52,034 nucleotides of DNA from NCBI GenBank assembly GCA_020638595.1, contig JACKIG010000028.1, forward strand, positions 1 to 52,034, written 5' to 3'. Shown piece after piece: positions 26,402 to 38,070 of the stretch (position 1 is its first letter; every line of letters starts with the position of its first letter). The translations under genes and the position numbers were made by a program. This DNA comes from Rhodospirillaceae bacterium. GTDB lineage: Bacteria > Pseudomonadota > Alphaproteobacteria > DSM-16000 > Inquilinaceae. The notes under the pieces were generated by a model, which did not search any database, was not told where the DNA came from, and worked only from the letters and a program-made list of their open reading frames with translations.

Positions 26402-26452
26402 AGAGCAAGATTCAGACATCAGGCCAATTCGGCCTGATGTCATCTTGCTCTA
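26402..26452. terminator. TAGAGC palindromic element B, likely bidirectional terminator
   Basis: AGAGCAAGAT..GACATCAGGCC pairs with GGCCTGATGTC-ATCTTGCTCT over 21 base pairs with one three-base bulge and a five-base loop. It sits between the convergent holA and parB genes. Read on the minus strand, its first bases TAG are the parB stop codon. Termination is inferred from position and stem stability; no long U-tract follows. Confidence 0.65.
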
Positions 26453-27364
26453 GCCGGTGCCGACCGGCACCTGGCTGAGGCGTTGCAGGACGATGTCCAG
26501 CTGTTCCAGCGTGCGGTAATGCACCGTCAGCGCGCCCGCCTGGTCGCGCCCGGATTTGATGTTGACCTTCAGCCCCAGGCGGGAGGAGATCTCCTCCTCG
26601 ATGGCGACGACGTCGGCGTCCCGCTGGCCGCCGTTCGGTCGGGACACCGGCGGACGGGTGGGCGACCGGGACTCCGCGCAAAGCTGTCGCGCCAAGTCTT
26701 CCGTCTGGCGGACATTCAGGCCCTTGTCGATCACCCTTTGCGCCGCTTCCACCACATCCGGGCAGGTCAGCAACGCCCTGGCATGGCCTGCCGACAATGT
26801 CCCGCTTGCGACCATTTCCCGGACACTTGCCGGCAAGGACAACAGCCGGACGGTGTTGGCGATATGGCTTCTGCTCTTACCCACGGCCTGGGCCAGTGCG
26901 TCCTGGGTGTGGCCGAAATCGGCGATCAGGCGTTGATAGCCTTCGGCCTCCTCGATGGGCGACAGGTCCTGGCGCTGGACATTCTCGATCAGCGCGATCT
27001 GCAGCGCCTCGCCATCGCTGAGCGCGCGGACGACGACCGGCACCTCGTGGCACTGGGCGCGCTGGGCGGCGCGCCAGCGCCGTTCGCCGGCGACGATCTG
27101 ATAGCGACCGGGGTCGTCGGCCAGGGGGCGGACCAGCAGCGGCTGCAGCACGCCCTGTTCGCGGATCGAAGCCGCCAGGCTGTCCATCTCCGCCTCGTCG
27201 AAGCGGCGGCGGGGCTGTGCCGGATTGGGCACCAGCCGGTCGATCGGCAGGGTGTGGCGCCCGCCTTCGCCCGCCGGCGCGTCGTCCGCCCCGTCTTCCC
27301 CGAAAAGGGCGCTCAGGCCCCGGCCAAGCTGGTTGCGGCGGCGGCCGCCATCGTCCGGTGTCAC
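26450..27364 (-). CDS. parB: Chromosome partition protein ParB
   Basis: CTP-dependent clamp protein that loads at parS and builds the segregation complex near the origin. In 304 residues: GLSALFGE N-terminus, the ParB/Srx domain (LPIDRLVPNPAQPRRRFDE, LLVRPLADDPGRYQIVAGERRWRAAQ), the ENVQRQDLSPIEEAEGYQ linker, and the KorB-like helix-turn-helix (AQAVGKSRSHIANTVRLLSLP). The C-terminal dimer domain ends the protein (IKSGRDQAGALTVHYRTLEQLD). Its ATG overlaps the parA stop by four bases. Three parS sites lie nearby. Its TAG stop lies in palindromic element B. Confidence 0.96.
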   Translation of the reverse strand: MTPDDGGRRRNQLGRGLSALFGEDGADDAPAGEGGRHTLPIDRLVPNPAQPRRRFDEAEMDSLAASIREQGVLQPLLVRPLADDPGRYQIVAGERRWRAAQRAQCHEVPVVVRALSDGEALQIALIENVQRQDLSPIEEAEGYQRLIADFGHTQDALAQAVGKSRSHIANTVRLLSLPASVREMVASGTLSAGHARALLTCPDVVEAAQRVIDKGLNVRQTEDLARQLCAESRSPTRPPVSRPNGGQRDADVVAIEEEISSRLGLKVNIKSGRDQAGALTVHYRTLEQLDIVLQRLSQVPVGTG

Positions 27365-28224
27365 GCCGTCATCCTCTTCTCATGGCTCTTTTCCTGGCGC
27401 AGCACCTCGCCCGCCAGGTGGATGTAGGCCCGCGAGCCCGCGCATTGCAGGTCGTAGAGCAGCACCGGCTTGCCATGCGACGGTGCCTCCGACACGCGGA
27501 CATTGCGCGGGATCACGGTGTCGTAGACCTTCTTGCCGAAGTGGTCGCGGACGTCCTTGGCCACCAGGTCCGACAGGTTGTTGCGCCGGTCGAACATGGT
27601 CAGGACCACACCCTGCACGTCCAGGGCCGGGTTCAGCGACCGTTTCACCCGCTCGATCGTCCGCGTCAGGTAGCTCAAGCCTTCCAGTGCGTAGAATTCG
27701 CATTGCAGCGGCACCATCACCGCATCGGCCGCCACCAGGGCATTCAGCGTCAGCAGGCCCAAGGCCGGCGGGCAATCGATCAGGACATAGTGATAGCCGT
27801 CGGCCGCGCCGTTGCGCAGCGACTCGCGCAGCCGGAATTCCCGCCGTTCGGCGCCGACCAGCTCGATCTCCGCGCCCGACAGGTCCAGCGTCGACGGAAT
27901 GATCGTCAGCCGCGGGATGCTGGTCTTCTGCGCCGCTTCGGCGACGGTGGTTTCCCCGAACAGCAGCGCATAGGCGCCGGTCCCCCGCTGGGAGCGCTGC
28001 AGGCCGATGCCGGTGCTGGCGTTGCCCTGGGGGTCGAGGTCGATGATCAGGACCTTGCGGCCGACGGAGGCCAGCGCCGTGGCCAGATTGATCGCCGTCG
28101 TCGTCTTGCCGACACCGCCCTTCTGATTCGCGATCGCGATGATGCGGGGGGCGGATGGCGGCTGGCCGACGCGGCGCGGGCGGTCATCCAACACGATCGC
28201 TTCAGACAATCTGGTCTCCCCCAA
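27361..28224 (-). CDS. parA: Chromosome partition ATPase ParA
   Basis: ATPase whose nucleoid-bound gradient moves ParB-parS complexes. It has the deviant Walker A motif ANQKGGVGKTTTAINLA, switch I region DLDPQGNASTG, and Walker B-like YHYVLIDCPPALGLLTLNA; PLQCEFYALEGLSYL is the usual Soj/ParA signature. The start is taken as the ATG at 28224, 287 residues; a TTG at 28209, just after GGGGGAG, is a credible alternative. It overlaps the end of rsmG by 23 bases (or 8 with the later start), as usual in the operon mnmE-mnmG-rsmG-parA-parB. Confidence 0.96.
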   Translation of the reverse strand: MGETRLSEAIVLDDRPRRVGQPPSAPRIIAIANQKGGVGKTTTAINLATALASVGRKVLIIDLDPQGNASTGIGLQRSQRGTGAYALLFGETTVAEAAQKTSIPRLTIIPSTLDLSGAEIELVGAERREFRLRESLRNGAADGYHYVLIDCPPALGLLTLNALVAADAVMVPLQCEFYALEGLSYLTRTIERVKRSLNPALDVQGVVLTMFDRRNNLSDLVAKDVRDHFGKKVYDTVIPRNVRVSEAPSHGKPVLLYDLQCAGSRAYIHLAGEVLRQEKSHEKRMTA

Positions 28225-28843
28225 TGCGCAGGACTGTCCCGTCTGGGCTGGTCATGCTCGGCGTCCTCGCCACGGTCAATATCCCTTGTTTAGTAGCTTC
28301 GGTCAATTCCCTGTCTACATCTTGACCCTTCGGGAACAGCAGGACAGTGTCCGGCCGGACAAAGGGCCGGGCCAGGGGAATCAACCGCCGAAGGGGTGCC
28401 AGCGCCCGCGCCGTGATCACGTCGGCGGGAAACGGGGGCACGTCCTCGATGCGCTCTGCAAGGATCTGCACAGGTGCCGCCGTCTGTCGAGCGGCCTCGC
28501 GCAGGAAGGCGCATTTCTTCCGGTCGCTTTCGATCAGGTGGACCCCGTCGACACCGAGGATCGCCAGCACCAGCCCGGGAAACCCGGCCCCGCTGCCCAG
28601 GTCGACCAGGCAGCGGGTGCCCGGCGGAACCATGGTGGCCAGCTGCGCCGAATCGAGCATGTGCCGCCGCCACAGGTCCGCCACGCTGGACCGCCCCACT
28701 AGGTTGACCCGGGCTTGCCAGCGGACCAGCAGGTCGGCATAGGCCTGAAGCCGGTCCAGCGTTTCACGTGAAACACCCGTTGCCCGGCGGAACGCCTCCG
28801 CCGTCAGCGGTGCCGGCCCGTCTGTCGACCCGGCCAAGGCCAT
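28202..28843 (-). CDS. rsmG: 16S rRNA (guanine527-N7)-methyltransferase
   Basis: Methylates G527 of 16S rRNA; loss of the E. coli enzyme gives low-level streptomycin resistance. In 213 residues: SAM motif LVDLGSGAGFPGLVLAI, IESDRKKCAFLREAAR, and ITARALAPLRRLIP. The N-terminal VSRETLDRL is coded in part by a parS site (28760-28775), so both protein and DNA sequence are constrained there. I use the ATG at 28843, with GGCGGGG before it and a ten-base gap to the mnmG stop; an ATG at 28888 would overlap mnmG. Confidence 0.95.
   Translation of the reverse strand: MALAGSTDGPAPLTAEAFRRATGVSRETLDRLQAYADLLVRWQARVNLVGRSSVADLWRRHMLDSAQLATMVPPGTRCLVDLGSGAGFPGLVLAILGVDGVHLIESDRKKCAFLREAARQTAAPVQILAERIEDVPPFPADVITARALAPLRRLIPLARPFVRPDTVLLFPKGQDVDRELTEATKQGILTVARTPSMTSPDGTVLRIGGDQIV
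28760..28775. other. parS: parS site 1, inside rsmG
   Basis: CGTTTCACGTGAAACA matches the bacterial parS consensus TGTTTCACGTGAAACA at 15 of 16 bases, with a perfect 14-base palindrome. It codes for Val-Ser-Arg-Glu-Thr in RsmG. Confidence 0.93.
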
Positions 28844-28853
28844 GTCCCCGCCG

Positions 28854-30740
28854 TCAGCCGGCCAGCCGGTCGTCGCGGCGGCGGACATGGCGCAACAGCG
28901 CCGTCAGCGCCGCCGGCGTCACGCCGGATATCCGGGCGGCCGAGGCCAGGGTGGACGGTCGCGCCTCCGCCAGCTTATGGCGGACCTCGTTCGACAGCCC
29001 GCCGATGGCGGCATAGTCCAGCTCCGCCGGCAGGGCGAGGTTCTCGTCCCGGCGATAGGCCCGGATATCCGCATCCTGCCGGTCCAGATAGCCGGCGTAG
29101 TGGGCATCGATCTCCAGCTGCTCGGCAATCTCCGGCGCGATGACCCCCAGCTGTGGCCAGATGGCGGCGAGCCTGGCCATGTCCACCGCCGGATAGCGCA
29201 GCAGGTCGGCGGCCGACCGGCGCTGGCCGTCCCGGTTCACGGTCAAGCCGTAACGCCCGATCTCCCCCGGCGTCGCCGTCAGGCGCGCCAGCGCCGCCCG
29301 GCCGTCGGCCAGGGCCCGCATCTTGGCCGCAAAGGCCCGCGACCGCTGCGCGGCGACGCATCCGACCGCTTCCCCCCGCCCGGTCAGCCGCTGGTCGGCG
29401 TTGTCGGCGCGCAGGGTCAGCCGGTATTCCGCCCGCGAGGTGAACATGCGGTACGGCTCCGTCACCCCGCGCGTGACCAGGTCGTCGATCATCACGCCGA
29501 TATAGCCGTCCGCCCGGTCCAGCACGAAGGGCGTGGGCGCCGGGCCATTCCCGCCTGCGCCGCCGGCCGCGATCGCCGCGTTGATGCCGGCCACCAGGCC
29601 CTGGGCGGCCGCTTCCTCATACCCCGTGGTTCCGTTGATCTGCCCGGCCAGGAACAGCCCGGGACTGCGCAGCACCTCCAGCGCCGGCGACAGTTCGCGC
29701 GGATCCACATGGTCGTATTCGATGGCATAGCCGTGCCGCGTGACCACCGCCCGCTCCAGCCCCGGAATGGTGGCCAGCAGCGTGTCCTGCACATCCGCCG
29801 GCAGAGAGGTGGAGATCCCGTTGGGATAGACCGTGTGGTCGTCCAGGCCCTCGGGCTCCAGGAAGATCTGGTGGCGGTCGCGATCGCCGAACCGCACCAC
29901 CTTGTCCTCGATCGACGGACAGTAGCGCGGCCCGGTGCTGTCGATCTGGCCGCTGTAGATCGGCGCGCGGTGCAGGTTGGCGCGGATGATCCCATGCGTC
30001 ACCGCAGTCGTGCCCGTGATGTGGCACGCGACCTGCGGCGTCGTGATCCGTTCGGTCAGGGTGGAGAATGGCGGCGGCGGATCGTCGCCCGGCTGCGCTT
30101 CCAGTCCCGCCCAGTCGATGGTCCGGCCGTCCAGCCGCGGCGGCGTGCCGGTCTTCAGCCGGCCCATCCGCAGCCCGCAGGCATGCAGGCTGTCGGCCAG
30201 GCCGATGGACGGCGCCTCGCCCACCCGCCCCGCCGGCATCGTCCGTTCGCCGATATGGATCACGCCCCTGAGGAAGGTCCCGGTCGTCAGGACGACGGCC
30301 GGTGCCGCGACCGTGTCGCCGTCGTCCAGCCGCAGGCCCGCGATGCGTCCGTGGTCATCGCGCCACAAGTCTTCCGCGCCCGCCGCGCGGATCGTCAGGC
30401 CCGGCTGGTCCGCCAGCAGGGCCGCCATCGCCTGGCGGTAAAGCTTGCGGTCCGCCTGGGCACGGGGACCCCGCACGGCCGGCCCCTTGCTGCGGTTCAG
30501 AATGCGGAACTGGATGCCGGCCCGGTCGATGGCGCGCCCCATCAGCCCGTCCAGGGCATCGATTTCACGCACCAGGTGCCCCTTGCCCAGGCCCCCGATC
30601 GCCGGGTTGCAGGACATGGCGCCGATCGTCTCCACCTTGTGAGTGACCAGCAGCGTGCGGGCGCCCATGCGCGCAGCGGCGGCCGCAGCCTCGCACCCCG
30701 CATGGCCGCCGCCGACGACGATGACATCGAACCGTTTCAT
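28854..30740 (-). CDS. mnmG: tRNA uridine-5-carboxymethylaminomethyl modification enzyme MnmG
   Basis: FAD-dependent partner of MnmE; together they place the cmnm5 group on wobble U34 of several tRNAs. Motifs: dinucleotide-binding VIVVGGGHAGCEAAAAAARMG at the N-terminus, MSCNPAIGGLGKGHLVREIDALDG, VLTTGTFLRG, AGQINGTTGYEEAAAQGL and FTSRAEYRLTLRADNAD. I chose the ATG at 30740, which starts with MKRFDVIVVG as in the family and gives 628 residues, the usual length; an upstream ATG at 30764 adds eight residues. It lies between mnmE and rsmG, with a parS site in the 78-base gap to mnmE. Confidence 0.97.
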   Translation of the reverse strand: MKRFDVIVVGGGHAGCEAAAAAARMGARTLLVTHKVETIGAMSCNPAIGGLGKGHLVREIDALDGLMGRAIDRAGIQFRILNRSKGPAVRGPRAQADRKLYRQAMAALLADQPGLTIRAAGAEDLWRDDHGRIAGLRLDDGDTVAAPAVVLTTGTFLRGVIHIGERTMPAGRVGEAPSIGLADSLHACGLRMGRLKTGTPPRLDGRTIDWAGLEAQPGDDPPPPFSTLTERITTPQVACHITGTTAVTHGIIRANLHRAPIYSGQIDSTGPRYCPSIEDKVVRFGDRDRHQIFLEPEGLDDHTVYPNGISTSLPADVQDTLLATIPGLERAVVTRHGYAIEYDHVDPRELSPALEVLRSPGLFLAGQINGTTGYEEAAAQGLVAGINAAIAAGGAGGNGPAPTPFVLDRADGYIGVMIDDLVTRGVTEPYRMFTSRAEYRLTLRADNADQRLTGRGEAVGCVAAQRSRAFAAKMRALADGRAALARLTATPGEIGRYGLTVNRDGQRRSAADLLRYPAVDMARLAAIWPQLGVIAPEIAEQLEIDAHYAGYLDRQDADIRAYRRDENLALPAELDYAAIGGLSNEVRHKLAEARPSTLASAARISGVTPAALTALLRHVRRRDDRLAG

Positions 30741-30797
30741 GGGCCGGCGCTTATCCTGTCCCATCCGGCAAGGTCAAGGGCCGTGGCGACGCGCCGG

Positions 30798-30813
30798 CGT
30801 TTCACGTGAAACA
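30798..30813. other. parS: parS site 2, between mnmE and mnmG
   Basis: CGTTTCACGTGAAACA is identical to site 1 over 16 bases (15/16 to consensus). It is intergenic, five bases beyond the end of mnmE and 57 upstream of mnmG. Confidence 0.93.
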
Positions 30814-30818
30814 TGGGA

Positions 30819-32144
30819 TCACTTGCCGATGCAGAAATCCCGGAAGATCACGTCGAGCAGCGCTTCCACATCCACCGTCCCCGTCACCCGGCCGAGGGCA
30901 CGCAGCGCCAGGCGCACATCCTCCGCCACCAGTTCGGCACTGGGCGCCGCCGCGGCCCGTGCCAATGCGTCGCGGCAGTCGCGCAACGCCTCCCGATGGC
31001 GGGCGCGCGTGATCAAGCCCGCGCCGCCGACGGCGCCGGCCGCCCGGTCGCGCAGACACGCGGTCAACGCCCCCAGCCCCGCCCCCGTGACGGTCGAAAC
31101 CTGAACGGCCCCCGCGCCACCGGCATCCGCCGACAACCCCGGGCAAAGATCGGTCTTGCTCACCACGGTCAGGCTGGCGCCATCGGCCAGCCCCGCCGTG
31201 CCGGGGTCCATCGCCGGCAACAGGGTGGCGTCGAAGACCAGCAGGCGCATGTCCGCCGTCGCGGCATGGGCCCGCGCGCGGCGCACCCCCTCGTCCTCCA
31301 CCGGATCGCCGCTGTCGCGCAGGCCCGCGGTGTCCGCCAGGATCACCGGCAGGCCGTCCAGGTCCAGATGGACCTCGATCACGTCGCGGGTCGTCCCCGC
31401 CCGTTCGGACACGATGGCGACGTCCCGCCGCGCCAGCGCGTTCAGCAGGCTGGATTTGCCGGCATTCGGCGCCCCCAGGATCGCCACGGTGAAGCCGTTG
31501 CGCAGACGTTCGCCGCGGCCGGCATCGGCCAGCTGGACCTCGATCTCCAGAGCCAGTTCCGCCAGCCCCGGCAGCACCCGGGCAAACAGGTCCTCCGGCA
31601 GGTCCTCATCGGGGAAATCCAGGGCCGCTTCCAGATAGGCAAGCGCGCGGGTCAGGCCGTCGGCCCACCGTCCGACGGTCCGGCCCAGCGCGCCATCCAA
31701 CTGGCGCAGCGCCTGGCGGTGCTGGGCCTGCGTTTCCGCGTCCACCAGGTCGGCAATGGCCTCGGCTTCCGTCAGGTCCAGCTTGCCGTTGTCGAAGGCG
31801 CGCCGGCTGAATTCTCCCGGCTGTGCCAGGCGCAGTCCGTCCATCGCCGACAATGCGTCCAGCACCCCGCCGGCCACGGCGCGGCCGCCATGCAGGTGCA
31901 GCTCCACCACATCCTCGCCGGTGAAGCTGGCCGGGTGCGGGAACCACAGCACCATCGCCCGATCCAGCGGGTCGCCCGATGCCGGCACCGACAGGGTGCG
32001 CAATGCAGCCCGCCGCGGGGGCGGCAGCGGGGCCGCGGACAACGCCCGCAGCGCCGCACCGGCGCCGGGACCGGACAGCCGCATGATGGTCACGGCCGTG
32101 CGCCCGACGGCCGTCAACGGGGCGAAGATCGTCGCCCGATCCAT
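30819..32144 (-). CDS. mnmE: tRNA modification GTPase MnmE
   Basis: GTPase that works with MnmG at wobble U34 of tRNA. In 441 residues: the N-terminal folate-binding domain (DRATIFAPLTAVGRTAVTIMRLSG, FTGEDVVELHLHGG, PGEFSRRAFDNGKLDLTEAEA), the embedded G domain (GAPNAGKSSLLNAL, AGTTRDVIEV, DTAGLRDSGDPVEDEGV, SKTDL), and the essential C-terminal FCIGK with its catalytic Cys. It starts 20 bases after the DUF6489 gene and heads the mnmE-mnmG-rsmG-parA-parB operon. Confidence 0.97.
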   Translation of the reverse strand: MDRATIFAPLTAVGRTAVTIMRLSGPGAGAALRALSAAPLPPPRRAALRTLSVPASGDPLDRAMVLWFPHPASFTGEDVVELHLHGGRAVAGGVLDALSAMDGLRLAQPGEFSRRAFDNGKLDLTEAEAIADLVDAETQAQHRQALRQLDGALGRTVGRWADGLTRALAYLEAALDFPDEDLPEDLFARVLPGLAELALEIEVQLADAGRGERLRNGFTVAILGAPNAGKSSLLNALARRDVAIVSERAGTTRDVIEVHLDLDGLPVILADTAGLRDSGDPVEDEGVRRARAHAATADMRLLVFDATLLPAMDPGTAGLADGASLTVVSKTDLCPGLSADAGGAGAVQVSTVTGAGLGALTACLRDRAAGAVGGAGLITRARHREALRDCRDALARAAAAPSAELVAEDVRLALRALGRVTGTVDVEALLDVIFRDFCIGK

Positions 32145-32164
32145 TCCCGGCCCGCTGGCAGGCC

Positions 32165-32461
32165 TCAGCTGGGGTTGCCCTGGCCCCCGCCGTCACCGGC
32201 ATCCGACGGACCGGTCGCACCCCGGCCCCGCATCGCGGTGGACACCTGGTTCCAGAAGAAGCGCTGGATCTGCTCCAGATTCTGCATGCCGGCGGGCAGC
32301 CAGGTGCGGATCAGCGATTCCGGATCCATCTTCGCCAGGTTCTTGCTCATCCTGTCCTGCAGCTGTTGCAGCAGTGCCTGCTGCATCGGCTGCACGTCCG
32401 GCAGGCCCAGGAAGGTTCGTGCTTCCTCCGGCGTGCATTCGATATCGATCGTTACCTTCAT
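32165..32461 (-). CDS. DUF6489 family small protein
   Basis: A 98-residue protein beginning MKVTIDIECTPEEARTFLGL, the signature of the DUF6489 family (function unknown, conserved in alphaproteobacteria). The middle is helical and Gln-rich (MQQALLQQLQDRMSKNLAKM), followed by WLPAGMQNLEQIQRFFW and a disordered Gly-rich tail. The ATG at 32461 has a strong GGGGAAGG site. It precedes mnmE by 20 bases and probably shares its promoter. Some members resemble phasin-adjacent small proteins, but no role should be inferred. Confidence 0.8.
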   Translation of the reverse strand: MKVTIDIECTPEEARTFLGLPDVQPMQQALLQQLQDRMSKNLAKMDPESLIRTWLPAGMQNLEQIQRFFWNQVSTAMRGRGATGPSDAGDGGGQGNPS

Positions 32462-32583
32462 CCACCTTCCCCTGCCGGGCAGGCCATGGCGGCCCGCTTT
32501 CCCTTGTGCGCATAACCATTGCGCCCAACTATAACCCCGCAACCGCAGCGCGCCAGTGCCCCGCCGCCCGTGAAGGATGCTTC

Positions 32584-34598
<2,015 letters not shown>

Positions 34599-34611
<13 letters not shown>

Positions 34612-35063
34612 CCGTCCCCAGCCCCGTGGGGGCGCTGATGCTGACCGTCCATGACGGGGCCTTGGTCCGCGTCGCCTGGCAGGCCAGCGATCCCGACGGA
34701 CCGGCCGGGGACGGCGGCTGTCCCGTTCTTGCCGCCGCGGCGGCGCAGCTCGACGCGTATTTCTCCGGCCGGCTGAAGGCGTTCGACCTGCCGCTGGCAC
34801 CGCGGGGCGGCAACCTACAACAGCGGGTCTGGCAGGCGATGTCTGCCATCCCCTACGGATCGGTGGCCAGTTACGGCGACATCGCCCGGCAGGTCGATGC
34901 GGACCCGCGCGCGGTTGGCGCCGCCTGCGGCGCGAACCCCATTCCGATCATCATCCCCTGTCACCGGGTCGTCGGAACCGGCCACAGCGGCGGCTATTCC
35001 GGCGCCGGCGGCCTGGCCACCAAGCACCGCCTGCTGGTGCTGGAAGGCGCCCTGCTGCTTTGA
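34599..35063 (+). CDS. ogt: Methylated-DNA--protein-cysteine methyltransferase
   Basis: Suicide repair enzyme that removes O6-alkyl groups from guanine. In 154 residues: the N-terminal domain (LTVPSPVGALMLTVHDG), the DNA-binding helix-turn-helix (IPYGSVASYGDIARQV), Asn-containing hinge (GAACGANPIPIIIP), and the active site PCHRV with acceptor Cys121, then GYSGAGGLATKHRLL. No Ada-type regulatory domain, so it is the Ogt type; the symbol follows that. The ATG at 34599 lies inside the preceding gene, so translation is probably coupled. Confidence 0.93.
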
Positions 35064-35159
35064 CGCGGCCCAGGGCCGCTGCCGTGACAACCGGCGGGGG
35101 CTTGGCTATCGTGCCGCCCGACAGGCACTGCACCACCAGGCTTCAAAGGGAGGCAACCC

Positions 35160-35855
35160 ATGCCGCAGGTTTCCATCACCGCCGCCGATGGCGGCAGCTT
35201 TTCCGCCTATCTGGCGGTCCCGGCTGCGGGATCCGGCCCGGGCATCGTGGTCGCGCAGGAGATCTTCGGCGTCAACAAGGTGATGCGCGATATCTGCGAC
35301 GGGCTGGCGGCAGAGGGCTATTTCGCCATCTGCCCCGACATCTTCTGGCGGCAGGAACCGGGGATCGACATCACCGACCAGACCCAGGCGGAATGGGACA
35401 AGGCGTTCCAGCTCTACCAGGGCTTCGACGAGGCGCTGGGGGTTGAGGACCTGAAGGCTGCGCTGGCCTTCCTGCGCAGCCAGCCCGGGGTCAGCGGCAA
35501 GGTCGGCAGCATCGGCTTCTGCCTGGGCGGCAAGCTCGCCTTCCTGATGGCGACGCGCAGCGATGCCGATGCCAACGTCGCCTATTACGGCGTCGGCATC
35601 GAAAAGGCGCTGAGCGAGGCCGGGGAGATCAAGGCCCCGCTGCTGATGCATATGGGGGAGAAGGACCAGTTCGTCCCACCGGAAGCCCAGTCGGAAATCC
35701 GCAGCACCCTGACCCAGAACCCTTGGGTCACGATCCACACCTATCCGGGCATGGATCATGCTTTCTGCCGGGTGGGCGGGGAGCATTACGACAAGGCCAG
35801 TGCGGACCAGGCCAACGCCCGCAGTGCCGAATTCCTGAAGAAATACCTCGCCTGA
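35160..35855 (+). CDS. Dienelactone hydrolase family protein
   Basis: Alpha/beta hydrolase of 231 residues in the dienelactone hydrolase family. The catalytic triad is readable: nucleophile Cys121 in GFCLGG, Asp169 in GEKDQFVPPE, and His200 in PGMDHAFCR. The N-terminus YLAVPAAGSGPGIVVAQEIFG is typical. Members act on dienelactone in chloroaromatic degradation, but most genomic copies have other ester or lactone substrates, and no degradation genes are near. The ATG at 35160 has a strong AGGGAGG site. A parS site lies 49 bases downstream. Confidence 0.9.
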   Translation: MPQVSITAADGGSFSAYLAVPAAGSGPGIVVAQEIFGVNKVMRDICDGLAAEGYFAICPDIFWRQEPGIDITDQTQAEWDKAFQLYQGFDEALGVEDLKAALAFLRSQPGVSGKVGSIGFCLGGKLAFLMATRSDADANVAYYGVGIEKALSEAGEIKAPLLMHMGEKDQFVPPEAQSEIRSTLTQNPWVTIHTYPGMDHAFCRVGGEHYDKASADQANARSAEFLKKYLA

Positions 35856-35862
35856 ACGACAA

Positions 35863-35896
35863 CGGCCCCGGGGGGCGATCGCGCCATCCGGGGCCG
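35863..35896. terminator. GC-rich hairpin between convergent hydrolase and rho genes
   Basis: CGGCCCCG and CGGGGCCG form an eight-base-pair stem around an 18-base loop that can itself fold. It lies eight bases after the hydrolase stop, with no U-tract, so termination is only suggested by position. Confidence 0.4.
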
Positions 35897-35903
35897 CAGC
35901 CGG

Positions 35904-35919
35904 TGTTTCACGTGAAACG
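35904..35919. other. parS: parS site 3, between hydrolase and rho
   Basis: TGTTTCACGTGAAACG matches the consensus at 15 of 16 bases. It lies in the 103-base gap between the convergent hydrolase and rho genes, about 4.5 kb from the candidate origin. Confidence 0.92.
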
Positions 35920-35958
35920 CTGCCGCGACGACGGGTCCGGCAGCATCCCCTTCCCGCG

Positions 35959-37215
<1,257 letters not shown>

Positions 37216-37602
37216 GGAGTCACCCTAAGGGGTCTGCTCAGAGGAGAGGGATGGGATCACTGAACGAAAGGGGGTAAACGAAGGAGCGCACTCGCCATCC
37301 TCGAGTGCCGCGCGGGTGCGCTATCATGAGGAAATTCTGCGGAAGTGCCCTTCGGACCTTGAGATAATGCTCAGATCGCGGGGATCAAGTCAATCCTTTC
37401 CGCAATGTTAATCTGCTACGAAATCAGATTGTTCGGGAAACCGGCTGGTGTTATCAGCTGATTATTCCCCGTCCGAAACACCCGGCGGCGACGGCCCAAG
37501 AGCCAGGGAGAATTTTCCAAAAATTTAACCTATTTTTGCTCTAAATCTACCGGATCGCCGACTGTTCCTACTTCCTCCTGCCGTTGCCCGACCGTCCCGG
37601 GT
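37216..37602. other. Long A/T-rich leader/promoter region upstream of rho
   Basis: A 387-base gene-free stretch between hemJ and rho, both minus strand. The half nearer hemJ (about 37400-37560) is the most A/T-rich DNA in this part of the window, with runs such as TTTTCCAAAAATTTAACC. The half nearer rho is GC-rich and could form RNA structure. A promoter and leader for rho are expected; I cannot place the -35/-10. No RNA gene or coding frame is supported. Confidence 0.5.
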
Positions 37603-38049
37603 TTACAGCGGCTTCACCACGACCATGATGACAATCACGATCATCAGGACTGTCGGTATTTCATTCATATAGCGGTAGAACCGGTGCGACCGTGTATTGC
37701 GGTCCTCCGCGAAACTGCGGCGCCATGCCGCCATCGCCATGTGCGCCGCCGTCATCAGCGCGACACCCGTCAGCTTCACATGCATCCAGCCGTCCTGCAG
37801 CCAGGCCGGCTGGGCCCACAATGCCAGCAGCCCGAAAGCCCAGGCTGCGATCATCGCCGGGTTCATGATGATGCGCAGCAACTTGCGCTCCATCACCTTG
37901 AACGTCTCCGACGTCTCGGACCCCGGGGGGGTCTGCGCATGATAGACGAACAACCGCGGCAGGTAGAACAGCCCGGCCATCCAGGCGATCACCGAAATCA
38001 CATGCAGGGCCACCAGCCAGTCGTACACGCCCGCCAACCACACACCCAC
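37603..38049 (-). CDS. hemJ: Protoporphyrinogen IX oxidase HemJ
   Basis: Membrane enzyme that oxidises protoporphyrinogen IX to protoporphyrin IX, the step before ferrochelatase; HemJ replaces HemG/HemY in many alphaproteobacteria. In 148 residues there are four predicted membrane helices. The conserved His is in LVALHVISVIAWMAGLFYLPRLFVY (given in part: ALHVISVIAWMAG), and further family features are MERKLLRIIMNPAM, WMHVKLTGV and RYMNEIPTVLMI. It lies directly after hemH and before rho on the same strand, in a haem synthesis cluster. Confidence 0.93.
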   Translation of the reverse strand: MGVWLAGVYDWLVALHVISVIAWMAGLFYLPRLFVYHAQTPPGSETSETFKVMERKLLRIIMNPAMIAAWAFGLLALWAQPAWLQDGWMHVKLTGVALMTAAHMAMAAWRRSFAEDRNTRSHRFYRYMNEIPTVLMIVIVIMVVVKPL

Positions 38050-38070
38050 GATCCGTCCTTTCCTGCCCCG

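Noticed and set aside
31756..32583. Upstream extension of the YyaL-family gene
   Set aside because: The extra residues are antisense to mnmE and the DUF6489 gene and lack family sequence. The conserved start and ribosome site are at 32584.
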